From Roseicyclus sediminis (GTDB taxonomy: Bacteria; Pseudomonadota; Alphaproteobacteria; Rhodobacterales; Rhodobacteraceae), in contig NZ_JAOPHT010000004.1 of assembly GCF_025515305.1 (NCBI RefSeq), positions 62,001 through 126,000 on the forward strand: a DNA stretch of 64,000 bases. The letters run 5' to 3'. The translations under genes and the position numbers were made by a program. How positions within the stretch are numbered: position 1 is the stretch's first letter; each line of letters begins with the position of its first letter. A model generated the notes under the pieces. That model worked only from the letters and a program-made list of their open reading frames with translations, had not been told where the DNA came from and ran no database searches. This document shows, one piece after another, positions 18,126 to 26,625 of this stretch.

Positions 18126-18989
18126 TCAATCCCAGGCCGTCCTGAGGCGGCGCGCAAAGTCCCGCTCGGATAGAGCGCGAACACCTACCCGGGGCCCGCC
18201 CTCCACGTAGCCGACGAAGGAGAAAGGCATCCTGCCAGAAAGCGCCGCGGCCGCCACCGCATCGATCAGGATCGTCTGCCGGCCGTAGACCTCGACCGTG
18301 GGCACCCGGGCATGCGGATAGATCGCGTCTATCAACTCTGCGCAGAAGAGGCGCGAGGGGTCCGATGCATCGAAGGCGGTGTCGAATGGCGTGCCGATCA
18401 AGGGCATGCTGCGTGCCAGAAGACGACGGTGGTCCATGCCTTGCGGACGCAGGATGAGGGCAGCATCGCCGTCGAGCACGATCTCCGGGCGCTTGAGCTG
18501 GACGCCGCCATCATGGGCTTCGAGGAACGTGGAGCCCGCGGAAATTGCCGCGCGATGTGGCGCCAGCGCCGGATGATCCCATAGGCCGGATGCCCGCAGT
18601 TGCTCCTCGGTGCCGAGATAGGTCGCGGAATGGCTGAAGTGTCCGGCAAACATGAGGCCGGTCGCCCGGTTGTTGGAGTTGATCAACACGAGGTCGAATG
18701 GCTGCAAGGCACCGGTGAAAAGCGCCATCGCCTCGGGGGACCCTGTCAGTCGGCCGGGGCGGAAACGAATAAGTGCGAAAGGCCGGACGATTCCGGCGTT
18801 GGCCTCGAGAACGTCGAGGGCCCAGTCGGGAAGCGGCTCCAGCCCGCCTTCGCAGCAGCCCGACACGATCTCTGCCGGGCCCGCCTCGGGGTCGGGCGGA
18901 TCGACAAGCGGGGGAAGGCCGCCGCATCCGGCCAGAAGAAGCGGCATGGCGAGAATAACTCCCAAGAAGAGCGCTCGAACATCTGCCAT
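18126..18989 (-). CDS. YiiX/NlpC-P60-like cysteine hydrolase lipoprotein
   Basis: 287 residues from ATG 18989. The N-terminus is a lipoprotein signal with lipobox LLAGC (Cys about 22). The rest resembles the YiiX/YebB permuted papain-like group: a His in GHFSHSATYLG and a Cys in LFCAELIDAIYP are the likely catalytic pair, in the permuted His-before-Cys order or the reverse depending on subgroup. Such enzymes cut amide or acyl bonds in the envelope. It is convergent with the small membrane protein and divergent from the oleate hydratase. Confidence 0.7.
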   Translation of the reverse strand: MADVRALFLGVILAMPLLLAGCGGLPPLVDPPDPEAGPAEIVSGCCEGGLEPLPDWALDVLEANAGIVRPFALIRFRPGRLTGSPEAMALFTGALQPFDLVLINSNNRATGLMFAGHFSHSATYLGTEEQLRASGLWDHPALAPHRAAISAGSTFLEAHDGGVQLKRPEIVLDGDAALILRPQGMDHRRLLARSMPLIGTPFDTAFDASDPSRLFCAELIDAIYPHARVPTVEVYGRQTILIDAVAAAALSGRMPFSFVGYVEGGPRVGVRALSERDFARRLRTAWD

Positions 18990-19373
18990 GAACGCGAAAC
19001 CGGCGACCAAAGGGCGATGCTTGCCATTTCTGCCGATGCTTCGGAGGACAAATGCCTTCAAGTTTCGTCTCCCGTTCGGCGGCTGACGGGAAACTTTCCT
19101 CGACACGGTCCCGTCCCCACATCCCGTCGCCCATCGAACAAGGTAGTCCATGCATCCCCTCGTTCCGGTCCACGCTCCGGCATGGGTTTGGTCGCGTCAA
19201 TCGCATGCTCTGTCGCAGGATCCGAGGCCGGACAGGCGTATTCGCCCGGACCGTTCCCGGAAAACGTCAATCCGGGAAAGCCCATCCGCAGCGCATACTC
19301 CAAGGGGGACACCATTATCTTGACGGAGCTGAATAATGACGATGAATAGCATCATGGAGACGGGTGGTCCGAT
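18990..19373. other. Divergent intergenic region, no gene seen
   Basis: 384 bases between the lipoprotein and oleate hydratase genes. No convincing coding frame; it should carry promoters for both directions. A TTGACG at 19320-19325 could be a -35 element, but the matching -10 is poor. Confidence 0.5.
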
Positions 19374-20969
19374 TTGAAAGACGTGTTGGGGGGAGGACGG
19401 CATGTCTTCGTCGGCGGCGGGATCGCGTCGCTTGCCGGGGCGGCCCTGCTGTTGCGGGACCACGGTGTGCGCGGGACGGACATCGTCATTCTCGAGGCCT
19501 CGCCCCAGATCGGCGGCAGCCTCGATGCCACGCCTTATGCCAACGATCTCTATTTGATGCGTGGCGCCCGCATGTTCGAGGCGCATTACGTCTGCATGCT
19601 GGACCTCCTGGGGGCAATTCCTTCGCCGGACGGCAGCGGCAACAGCCTGAGGGACGACCTGATCGCCTTCAACGAGGAGCACCGGGTGCCCTATGCCTTC
19701 GACCAGCTCGTCGACGGCCGGATCCTGGGCAGGCACAGCGGCGGCCTCAGATCGGGTCAGTTGGCCGCTTTCCTCCGCATGATGGTGGCGCCCGAAGGCC
19801 GTCTTGATGGACTGAAGATATCGCAGTGCCTGCCACGAAGTTATTTCGACAGCGAGCACTGGCTGGCGGCATCGACAGTCTTCGCTTTCCAGCCCTGGCA
19901 TTCAGCGGCCGAGTTTCGCCGTTACATGCGCCGCTTCCTCCATTTCGTCATGCCGCCCGAGGTGCGAACGCCCGTGTTTTCGACCCGGTACAACCAGAGG
20001 GACTCGATCATCGCGCCCCTTCATGACTGGCTGCTGCGTTCAGGGGTCGAAATCCGGACCGCTTCCCGTGCGACCGACGCCAGGTTCGAGCAGGAAGGTT
20101 CCGGCCGGCGCATCGTCGAGATCCTGACCGAGGCAGGGCCGTTCACACTGGGCGGGGATGACCGCGCATACCTCACGCTTGGGTCGATGATCGACGGGGC
20201 GGCGATCGGGGCGCCCAATGAGCCACCACCCGCTCCGCCTGGCACGCTTCCAGCGTGGGAGTTCTGGGAACAGGTGTCGCGCCGTGCCCCCGGTTTCGGA
20301 CGCCCGGACGCTTTCCGCGCCGACCGGCGGCGGACGGAATGGCAGTCCTTCACGATCACGCTTCATGACGGCAACCTCGGCGCCCACCTGGCCGGTTTGC
20401 GCCCGGCCGGGGCCCATCCGAGTGCTCTTGTCGCGCTGGCGGGCTCGCCGTGGCGGCTTTCGATCCTGCAAGTCGAGCAACCCCATTTCCGCGATCAGGC
20501 TGCCGGCACGGAGGTGATCTGGGGCTATGGCTTGCGTCCGGATCTCCCCGGGCGCTTCTGCGGCGTGCCCATGACCGAGGCAACGGGCCGCCAGATCCTG
20601 GACGAAATCGCCGGTTTCCTTCGGCTCGATGGCGGCGAACGCAGTCGCGTCTTTGGCGACGCGACCGTCATCGGCTGCCGCATGCCCATGATCACCAGCC
20701 AGTTCCTTCCGCGCAGGCGCGGGGACAGACCGGCCGTGCACCCGGAAGGCGCGCTCAACTACGCCTGTATCGGCCAGTTCGTCGAACTCCCCGACGACAC
20801 CGTCTTCACGGTCGAATACTCTGTTCGCAGCGCATGGCATGCCGTCGCGAGCCTGAACAAGGGCGGCCCGGAGCCGCCGGGGGTTGTGCACCCGGATCGC
20901 GACCTCGCGCTGATCGCGCGCGCGTTGCGATATGCGCTTCGGCCTGCGCCGTCGAGCGGCAAAGGCTGA
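19374..20969 (+). CDS. ohyA: Oleate hydratase (myosin-cross-reactive antigen family)
   Basis: 531 residues. The family adds water to the double bond of oleic acid, giving 10-hydroxystearate, with FAD as a structural cofactor. Visible are the N-terminal FAD motif VGGGIASLAGAALLL, the GAAG-type RGARMFEAHYVCMLDLL region, FQPWHSAAEFRRY, and the C-terminal NYACIGQFVELPDDTVFTVEYS signature. The start is TTG 19374, with GGAGA 13 bases upstream; a GTG nine bases later is possible. The PLD-family gene follows nine bases after the stop, so the two probably form an operon in lipid handling. Confidence 0.88.
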   Translation: MKDVLGGGRHVFVGGGIASLAGAALLLRDHGVRGTDIVILEASPQIGGSLDATPYANDLYLMRGARMFEAHYVCMLDLLGAIPSPDGSGNSLRDDLIAFNEEHRVPYAFDQLVDGRILGRHSGGLRSGQLAAFLRMMVAPEGRLDGLKISQCLPRSYFDSEHWLAASTVFAFQPWHSAAEFRRYMRRFLHFVMPPEVRTPVFSTRYNQRDSIIAPLHDWLLRSGVEIRTASRATDARFEQEGSGRRIVEILTEAGPFTLGGDDRAYLTLGSMIDGAAIGAPNEPPPAPPGTLPAWEFWEQVSRRAPGFGRPDAFRADRRRTEWQSFTITLHDGNLGAHLAGLRPAGAHPSALVALAGSPWRLSILQVEQPHFRDQAAGTEVIWGYGLRPDLPGRFCGVPMTEATGRQILDEIAGFLRLDGGERSRVFGDATVIGCRMPMITSQFLPRRRGDRPAVHPEGALNYACIGQFVELPDDTVFTVEYSVRSAWHAVASLNKGGPEPPGVVHPDRDLALIARALRYALRPAPSSGKG

Positions 20970-21017
20970 GCGGGCGCGATGGGACACCGTTTGCGCATCG
21001 GACGGCGGGGAGGTCGA

Positions 21018-22940
21018 ATGGCCTCATTGCCCTCAATGGCGCCGATCCCGGCAGCAGCGTCAGCCATTTGCCAGGGCATCGAGAAACCCGAGACCGTTCG
21101 GGAAACCGGGATCGAAGCGGGACACCATCGTTTCGTGCCGGCTGCAGTCCTGCCGCTGCTCCTGTCTGTTCTTCTTCTTTCCGGCTGCGCGGCCCCGGGA
21201 AGGACCGGCGCATCGGGCCGTGAAGGCGAGGCCTTGATCCCGATAACGATGGAGGGCCCCGAGCGGTCCGCGGCCCGGTTCATTCTGCCCGACCCACTGG
21301 CCCGGAGGATCGCGGTTCGCATCGCGCCCGACTGGAGCGGGCCGCGGCCGGTTCGCATCGCATGCGACGGGCGCGCCTTCGTTCGGACGCCGGAGCAGCG
21401 CGTGCCCCTGGCACCGCGGGCCCCGCGGACGGTGCTGCTCTCGCGAGAGGTGGCGGCAGACCTCGATTGGCAGCCCGAAAGCGGTGATTGCGAGCTGAGC
21501 TGGGGAACAGGCCACAGTCTAAGTCTCGTCTCCGAGACCGCACTCTCCCCGTCGTTGTCTTCGCCCGCCCTCCGAGACGATCCCTGTCCGCCATCGCGAA
21601 GTGCGGACGGCGATCCCTTGGCCGCCGTATTCCTTGCCGAAACCGGCATGATGACGACGTGCGCCTTTTCGGCGACCACGCCGCCACGACTCCTCAGCGA
21701 CGGTGTCGATGCGCTCAATGCGCGAATGGCGGCCCTGCTCGGGCGCCCCCTGCCGCGCGCCGCGCTCCTGTCGGGCGATCCGAACCTTCCGCTCGACTTC
21801 TCCGATGCTCCCGACCTCGACCTCGTCGTGATCTCGTCCCTCAACTTCCGCGCGGATTTCCAGAGCGCGCTTCTGACGCGGGCGCTGGCCTATCATGCGC
21901 AGCGAGGGACGCCCGTCCGCATCCTCGTATCGGCAACGCTGGTGCGCGGACGCGACCGCGCGTTCCTGACGGAGTTCGCGGCGCGCTATCCCTCCGTGCA
22001 ACTGCAGTTCTATGTCTGGAGGCAAGACAGGCCGGGCCGCGCGGTCGACCGGCTTCAAAGGGCCCAGCACACCAAATTCTTTCTGACGCTTTCACCGGAC
22101 CCGGGCGCGACCCGCGTCATCCTCGGCGGTCGCAACCTGCACGACGGATACTTCTTCGACCGCCCCTTCGACCTGACCCGATGGCCGGCCCTGCGCGACC
22201 ATATCGAGGAGAGGCTCTGGCAGCGCGGCTATTTCTCGATCTTCGAAGACCTCGACGTCGAGATCCGTGATCCCGCGATGGCGCGGTCCATCGCGGCGCA
22301 AGCGGTCGCATACTGGCACCGAGACGCGCAGTCGCTCGCGCCTCTGGGCCCGGCACGGATCGGGCCCGAGCCGTCGATTGCCGGTGCCGGGGCACAAATG
22401 CGGCACGCGATCTCGCTGCCATGGGAGGATGGCAGGGGCCTCGAACGCTGGGTCGCGGCCATGATCGACGCGGCGCGGCAGGACATCACGATCGTGTCGG
22501 AGTTCTTCTATCCCCCCGACCGCATTCTCGACGCGCTCCTGAGGGCGGAGGCGCGGGGCGTTCGGGTGCGCATCCTGTTTCAGCTGGGCTCGCCCGAGCC
22601 GTCCGATGTCGTGGTCCGTCCCCTGAACAGTCTTTCGGTGTCGCGCTGGGGCGACCGGTTCGAGTTCTTCGCGTATCGGGGGCCGGCCCAGTTGCTGCAC
22701 GTCAAGATCCTGGTCATCGACGGCGCGCTGTCCGTGCTCGGCAGTTCCAACTTCAACCAGAGAAGCTATCTCCACGACAGCGAGAACGTCCTGGCGGTAC
22801 TCGACCGGCGGTTCGCGCGGCAAGTGATGGACCTCGCCGATGACCTCATTGCGTCGAGCGAGCCAATTCCTCCCGGCCAACCGACGCCGCGTCTTGGGCA
22901 ACTGATCGAGCGTTTGCCATGGGTCCTGGGCTGGTTCTAG
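21018..22940 (+). CDS. Phospholipase D-family lipoprotein (cardiolipin synthase-like)
   Basis: 640 residues from ATG 21018, which has GGGGAGG just upstream; ATG 20979 and GTG 21135 are in frame too. A lipobox LLLSGCAAPG lies near residue 57; the GTG would put it at a normal distance, but the n-region would then lack positive charge. Two PLD repeats follow. The second is canonical: HVKILVIDG then GSSNFN. The first reads HTKFFLTL, so the aspartate of HxK(x)4D is Leu, though GGRNLHDGY follows as expected. Probably an envelope phosphatidyl-transfer or hydrolysis enzyme acting with the oleate hydratase. Confidence 0.8.
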   Translation: MASLPSMAPIPAAASAICQGIEKPETVRETGIEAGHHRFVPAAVLPLLLSVLLLSGCAAPGRTGASGREGEALIPITMEGPERSAARFILPDPLARRIAVRIAPDWSGPRPVRIACDGRAFVRTPEQRVPLAPRAPRTVLLSREVAADLDWQPESGDCELSWGTGHSLSLVSETALSPSLSSPALRDDPCPPSRSADGDPLAAVFLAETGMMTTCAFSATTPPRLLSDGVDALNARMAALLGRPLPRAALLSGDPNLPLDFSDAPDLDLVVISSLNFRADFQSALLTRALAYHAQRGTPVRILVSATLVRGRDRAFLTEFAARYPSVQLQFYVWRQDRPGRAVDRLQRAQHTKFFLTLSPDPGATRVILGGRNLHDGYFFDRPFDLTRWPALRDHIEERLWQRGYFSIFEDLDVEIRDPAMARSIAAQAVAYWHRDAQSLAPLGPARIGPEPSIAGAGAQMRHAISLPWEDGRGLERWVAAMIDAARQDITIVSEFFYPPDRILDALLRAEARGVRVRILFQLGSPEPSDVVVRPLNSLSVSRWGDRFEFFAYRGPAQLLHVKILVIDGALSVLGSSNFNQRSYLHDSENVLAVLDRRFARQVMDLADDLIASSEPIPPGQPTPRLGQLIERLPWVLGWF

Positions 22941-23198
22941 GCCATGGGCCTTGAAGGGCCCTCGATTGAGGGGGGGCGACTTGTGGTCGGAGCCGTCGAT
23001 CGATGCGCTTGGCCTGAAGATCTGTGCCCGGCTCGACGACTGGAAGCGGGGGCGGCGGCGTTCGGCGGGCCCTTCGCCGCGCTCGCCGGGTCGGCATGGT
23101 CCCGCACCGCGCTCTGCTCCGGTGTCACTGCCCTGCCGATCCTTCTGTTTCTGCCAGCACTTCCGCGTCTGCGCCTTCGCCCCGATCCGGACGACCCT

Positions 23199-24047
23199 TC
23201 ATTTCAGAATGCGCCCGGCTTCAATATGTCCCATGCGAAAGCTTTTCGGGGGCACCCCGGTCTTCGCCTTGAAAAACCTTGTGAAATGCCCCTGGGCCGA
23301 AAACCCGATCCGATCCGAGATCTCCGCGATCGTGACGCTCGGGTCGCTGAGCAGAAGCGCGGCACGTTCACAGCACAACGTATCCAGATACGTGCCCGGA
23401 GATAGACCCGTGCACAGTCGGAAGCGTTCGTAGAATTGTGAACGGGACAACCCTATGGTCCGGGCGACATCGTTCAGGTCGAGATCCTTGGCGGGTTGCT
23501 CGTGGAAGAGCTTGATGGCCTTTCGAATACGATAGTCGCTGACGAAGGACCGTTCGGTACTTTGCAGCGACCTGGCGTTGGTTTTCGACGAATGCAGAAC
23601 CATCCCGAACAGGTCGCGCAGGGACGTGTCGAAATGTTCTTCGTCGCTTTGCATGGACGTCATCTGATCGGCGAGTTGAATGGCCTGATCGCGCAGCTGC
23701 GGGCTGACCGTCGCGGTGGTCTCGGCAAAGGGCAGGTCGTTTGAGCCCATGAGGACCTGCGAGCCCAGGTCACCGAACCAAAGGGTGTCGAGGTAAAGCG
23801 CCAGAAGCACCGTCGGCTCGTTGCCGGCCGCACGTGCGTTGGAATGCACGACCCACGGATTGACCAACACCATCTGGGTGTCGCTGAGCTTCGCACTGCG
23901 CCCGTCGACCTCGTAGACCGTGTCGGGGCCGGACAGCTTGATCAGGGCATGCACCTTGGAATGCGCGTGGTCCATCACAGGTTGCGTCGCCGAGAGCAGA
24001 GCGACACGCCCGAAGGTTCCCACGGCGATTCCAAGTGCCTCGGCCAT
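23199..24047 (-). CDS. AraC-family transcriptional regulator (cupin sensor)
   Basis: 282 residues from ATG 24047, which has a GGAGAAAGG site just upstream; a longer frame reaches 24113. An N-terminal cupin-like sensor occupies about 15-150. The C-terminal AraC domain has two HTH motifs, the first in LNDVARTIGLSRSQFYERF and the second in IAEISDRIGFSAQGHFTRFF. It is divergent from the catabolic operon starting at 24192 and is the obvious candidate regulator for it. Confidence 0.88.
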   Translation of the reverse strand: MAEALGIAVGTFGRVALLSATQPVMDHAHSKVHALIKLSGPDTVYEVDGRSAKLSDTQMVLVNPWVVHSNARAAGNEPTVLLALYLDTLWFGDLGSQVLMGSNDLPFAETTATVSPQLRDQAIQLADQMTSMQSDEEHFDTSLRDLFGMVLHSSKTNARSLQSTERSFVSDYRIRKAIKLFHEQPAKDLDLNDVARTIGLSRSQFYERFRLCTGLSPGTYLDTLCCERAALLLSDPSVTIAEISDRIGFSAQGHFTRFFKAKTGVPPKSFRMGHIEAGRILK

Positions 24048-24191
24048 CGTGCCTTTCTCCAAACGCCCACGACTTAATCGGACAAATAGGTAAATAGCAA
24101 GACGTCTGGGCAAAGACTGAGCGCCGCGTCCATGTGAACCTGCCCGAACACCAAGGCGTGGACGACGCGCAGATCAGGAAGAGGCCCTACC

Positions 24192-25661
24192 GTGGCGAAA
24201 CTGCCGGAATTTCTGAAGATGGACTGCTATGTCGGCGGCGCCTGGGTCGCGGCGGGCTCGGCCGAACGTCTCGATGTCGTCGACCCTGCCACGGGGGAGA
24301 GCCTCGGCTCGGTGCCGCGGATGGGCGCAAGCGACACGCAAGCCGCGATTGCCGCTGCACAGGCCGCCCATGAGGACTGGAGCGGTCGGACAGCCGGGGA
24401 CCGTGCCCGCGTTCTGAACGCCTGGGCTTCGGCCATGCGCGACCACGCCGAGGACCTCGCGCAACTGATGACGCTCGAGCAGGGAAAACCCCTGTCCGAG
24501 GCGCGGGTCGAAGTGGAATACGCTGCCAGTTTCTTCAGCTGGTTCGCCGAGGAAGGGCGCAGGCTTTACGGCGACATCATCCCGTCCCACCGCCAGGATG
24601 CGCGCATTCTGGTGACGCGCAACTCCCTGGGGGTCGTCGGGGGCATCACGCCCTGGAACTTCCCGTCTGCGATGGTGACGCGCAAGGCCGCCCCGGCGCT
24701 GGCGGCGGGCAATTGCATGGTTCTGAAACCGGCCGAGGCGACACCCCTGTCCGCGCTGGCCATTGCGTCCCTCGCGGACATGGTGGGCGTGCCGCCGGGG
24801 GTCTTCAACGTGGTCACCGGCGGGCGTGAGGACGCCCCGGTGATCGGCAAGGCCATGATCGACAGTCCGCTGGTGCGCAAGATCGGCTTCACCGGCTCGA
24901 CTGCCGTGGGCAAGCAGTTGATGCGTGACTGTGCAGGCGACCTGACAAAGGTGAGCCTCGAACTCGGCGGCAATGCGGCCTTCATCGTTTTCGAGGATGC
25001 CGATTTCGACGCCGCGCTGGAAGGCGTGCAGATCTGCAAGTTCCGCAATGCCGGTCAGACCTGCATCGCCGCCAACCGCATTCTTGTACAAGAAAGCATC
25101 CACGACTCCTTTGTTGCAGCGCTGACGGCCAAGGCGGAACAGATCAGGGTCGGTCACGGGCTGGATGCGGGTGTCTCCCAGGGCCCCTTGATCGACACCC
25201 GCGGGCTGGAGAAGGTCGAGCTCCTTGTCGCGGATGCCCTGGAAAAAGGGGCCACGATCCACACCGGCGGCGCAAGGCACGCGGCCGGTGGCACCTATTA
25301 CCAGCCCACGATCCTGACCGGCGTGACATCGGCGATGGATATCTCCCATCAGGAGGTCTTTGGCCCGGTCGCCGCGATCGGCAGTTTCCGGGACGAGGCG
25401 GAGGCCATCGCCATGGCCAACGACACCCCCTATGGGCTCGCCGGCTACTTCTACAGCCGCGATGTCGGGCGGATCTTCCGGGTCGCCGACGCGCTCAAGA
25501 CCGGCATCGTCGGCGTGAACACGGGACTGATTTCCACCGAGGTCGCCCCCTTCGGCGGGGTAAAGGAAAGCGGTATCGGCCGCGAGGGTTCGAAGTACGG
25601 AATCGAGGACTGGACCGAGCTGAAGTACATCTGCCTGGCCGGTCTGGGGGCAGTCGCATGA
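24192..25661 (+). CDS. Succinate-semialdehyde dehydrogenase-like aldehyde dehydrogenase
   Basis: 489 residues, close to GabD in length and motifs: ITPWNFP, FTGSTAVGKQL, the general base in LELGGNAAF, catalytic Cys in NAGQTCIAANR, and the C-terminal PFGGVKESGIGREG. It oxidises a short acid semialdehyde with NAD(P). The start is GTG 24192, preceded by GGAAGAGG. It opens a tightly packed operon; the next gene overlaps its stop by four bases (ATGA). Within this operon the substrate is perhaps an aldehyde released by the ThDP enzyme; that is inference. Confidence 0.9.
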   Translation: MAKLPEFLKMDCYVGGAWVAAGSAERLDVVDPATGESLGSVPRMGASDTQAAIAAAQAAHEDWSGRTAGDRARVLNAWASAMRDHAEDLAQLMTLEQGKPLSEARVEVEYAASFFSWFAEEGRRLYGDIIPSHRQDARILVTRNSLGVVGGITPWNFPSAMVTRKAAPALAAGNCMVLKPAEATPLSALAIASLADMVGVPPGVFNVVTGGREDAPVIGKAMIDSPLVRKIGFTGSTAVGKQLMRDCAGDLTKVSLELGGNAAFIVFEDADFDAALEGVQICKFRNAGQTCIAANRILVQESIHDSFVAALTAKAEQIRVGHGLDAGVSQGPLIDTRGLEKVELLVADALEKGATIHTGGARHAAGGTYYQPTILTGVTSAMDISHQEVFGPVAAIGSFRDEAEAIAMANDTPYGLAGYFYSRDVGRIFRVADALKTGIVGVNTGLISTEVAPFGGVKESGIGREGSKYGIEDWTELKYICLAGLGAVA

Positions 25662-25981
25662 TCGTCGAAGAGCGGATCTACACCCTGCATATCGGAAAGG
25701 TTCCCGAATACCTGAGGCTTTACGAGGCCGAGGGGCTCGCGGTGCAGACACGGATCCTTGGCGGGCTTGTCGGTTACTACCAGGTCGAGTTCGGCCCCCA
25801 GAACCAGGTCGTTCATCTTTGGTCCTACACTGACCTGGCCGATCGACAAGCGCGCCGGCAAGACCTGCTGCGCGATCCCGAATGGCAGGCCTACGTTCCG
25901 AAGATCAGGCCCCTTGTCCGGTACCAGGAAAACAAGCTGCTGCTGCCCGCGCCCTTCATGCGCGAGCAGGGATCACGGTGA
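25658..25981 (+). CDS. NIPSNAP family protein
   Basis: 107 residues with the ferredoxin-like dimeric barrel pattern of NIPSNAP proteins: EERIYTLHIGKVPEYLRLYE near the start, the GGLVGYYQVEFG middle and HLWSYTDLADRQARR helix. The biochemical role of the family is unclear; it recurs in bacterial catabolic operons and may act as an enzyme accessory or small ligand-binding protein. It is translationally coupled to the dehydrogenase by ATGA. Confidence 0.85.
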   Translation: MIVEERIYTLHIGKVPEYLRLYEAEGLAVQTRILGGLVGYYQVEFGPQNQVVHLWSYTDLADRQARRQDLLRDPEWQAYVPKIRPLVRYQENKLLLPAPFMREQGSR

Positions 25982-25995
25982 CGGAGGCACTGGCC

Positions 25996-26625
25996 ATGAA
26001 TTTGCATCTGTTCGAAGACACTCTCCTGGATGGGCAGGAGGTCCGCTTCGGCGACACGGTCGCCCGCGCGATCTTTGTCACCGGGGGGGATGTCACGGTC
26101 GACGGCACGGTTCATTCCACCGATGACGGCTTCATGACCGACGGACCGGTGACCCTGCGGGCGGGCGCGGCCGGCGCGTCGCTATGGCGCTGGGATCTGT
26201 CGGGCGATCTGCCGCCCATGCCGCCCGAACGGACGGTTGCGAAACTGGCGGGGCCGGTGCCAGCGCATCTGGCCGGTCCGGGCAGTTTCCTGCGGCTTGA
26301 CAGCGTCAGCTTTCCACCCGGCGGAACCGCGATGCTGCACACCCACCAGGGGCCGGGTATCCGCTGCCTGCGCGAAGGCGGCATCCGGATCGACACGGAC
26401 GGTCATTCGACATCCTACGGTCCCGGCGGCGCATGGTTCGAAGATGGTCCGATCCCTGTTTTCGCCCAGGCGGATCTCGTGCTGCACAGCCGGTTCATCC
26501 GAGCGATGGTTCTGCCGGACGCGCTGCGGGGCAAGTCCTCGATCAACTACGAGAACGAAGAGGACCGCGCGAAGCCCAAGTCCCAGAGCTACCGCAGCTT
26601 CGGCGAGATCGGGTTGTCGCTTTGA
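25996..26625 (+). CDS. Cupin-domain protein
   Basis: 209 residues. ATG 25996 has a perfect GGAGG (25983-25987) eight bases upstream; an in-frame GTG at 25978 overlaps the NIPSNAP stop and is an alternative. A beta-rich protein with a likely metal site in MLHTHQGPGIRCLREGG (HxH then Glu) in its second half. The first half, repeating TVDGTVHSTDDGF, may be a second, degenerate cupin barrel. Function unknown; in this operon it could be an isomerase, a dioxygenase-like enzyme or a sensor. Confidence 0.75.
   Translation: MNLHLFEDTLLDGQEVRFGDTVARAIFVTGGDVTVDGTVHSTDDGFMTDGPVTLRAGAAGASLWRWDLSGDLPPMPPERTVAKLAGPVPAHLAGPGSFLRLDSVSFPPGGTAMLHTHQGPGIRCLREGGIRIDTDGHSTSYGPGGAWFEDGPIPVFAQADLVLHSRFIRAMVLPDALRGKSSINYENEEDRAKPKSQSYRSFGEIGLSL

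Noticed and set aside
19320-19348. Sigma-70-like promoter before oleate hydratase
   Set aside because: TTGACG is a good -35, but the sequence 17 bases on (TGAATA) matches the -10 consensus poorly.
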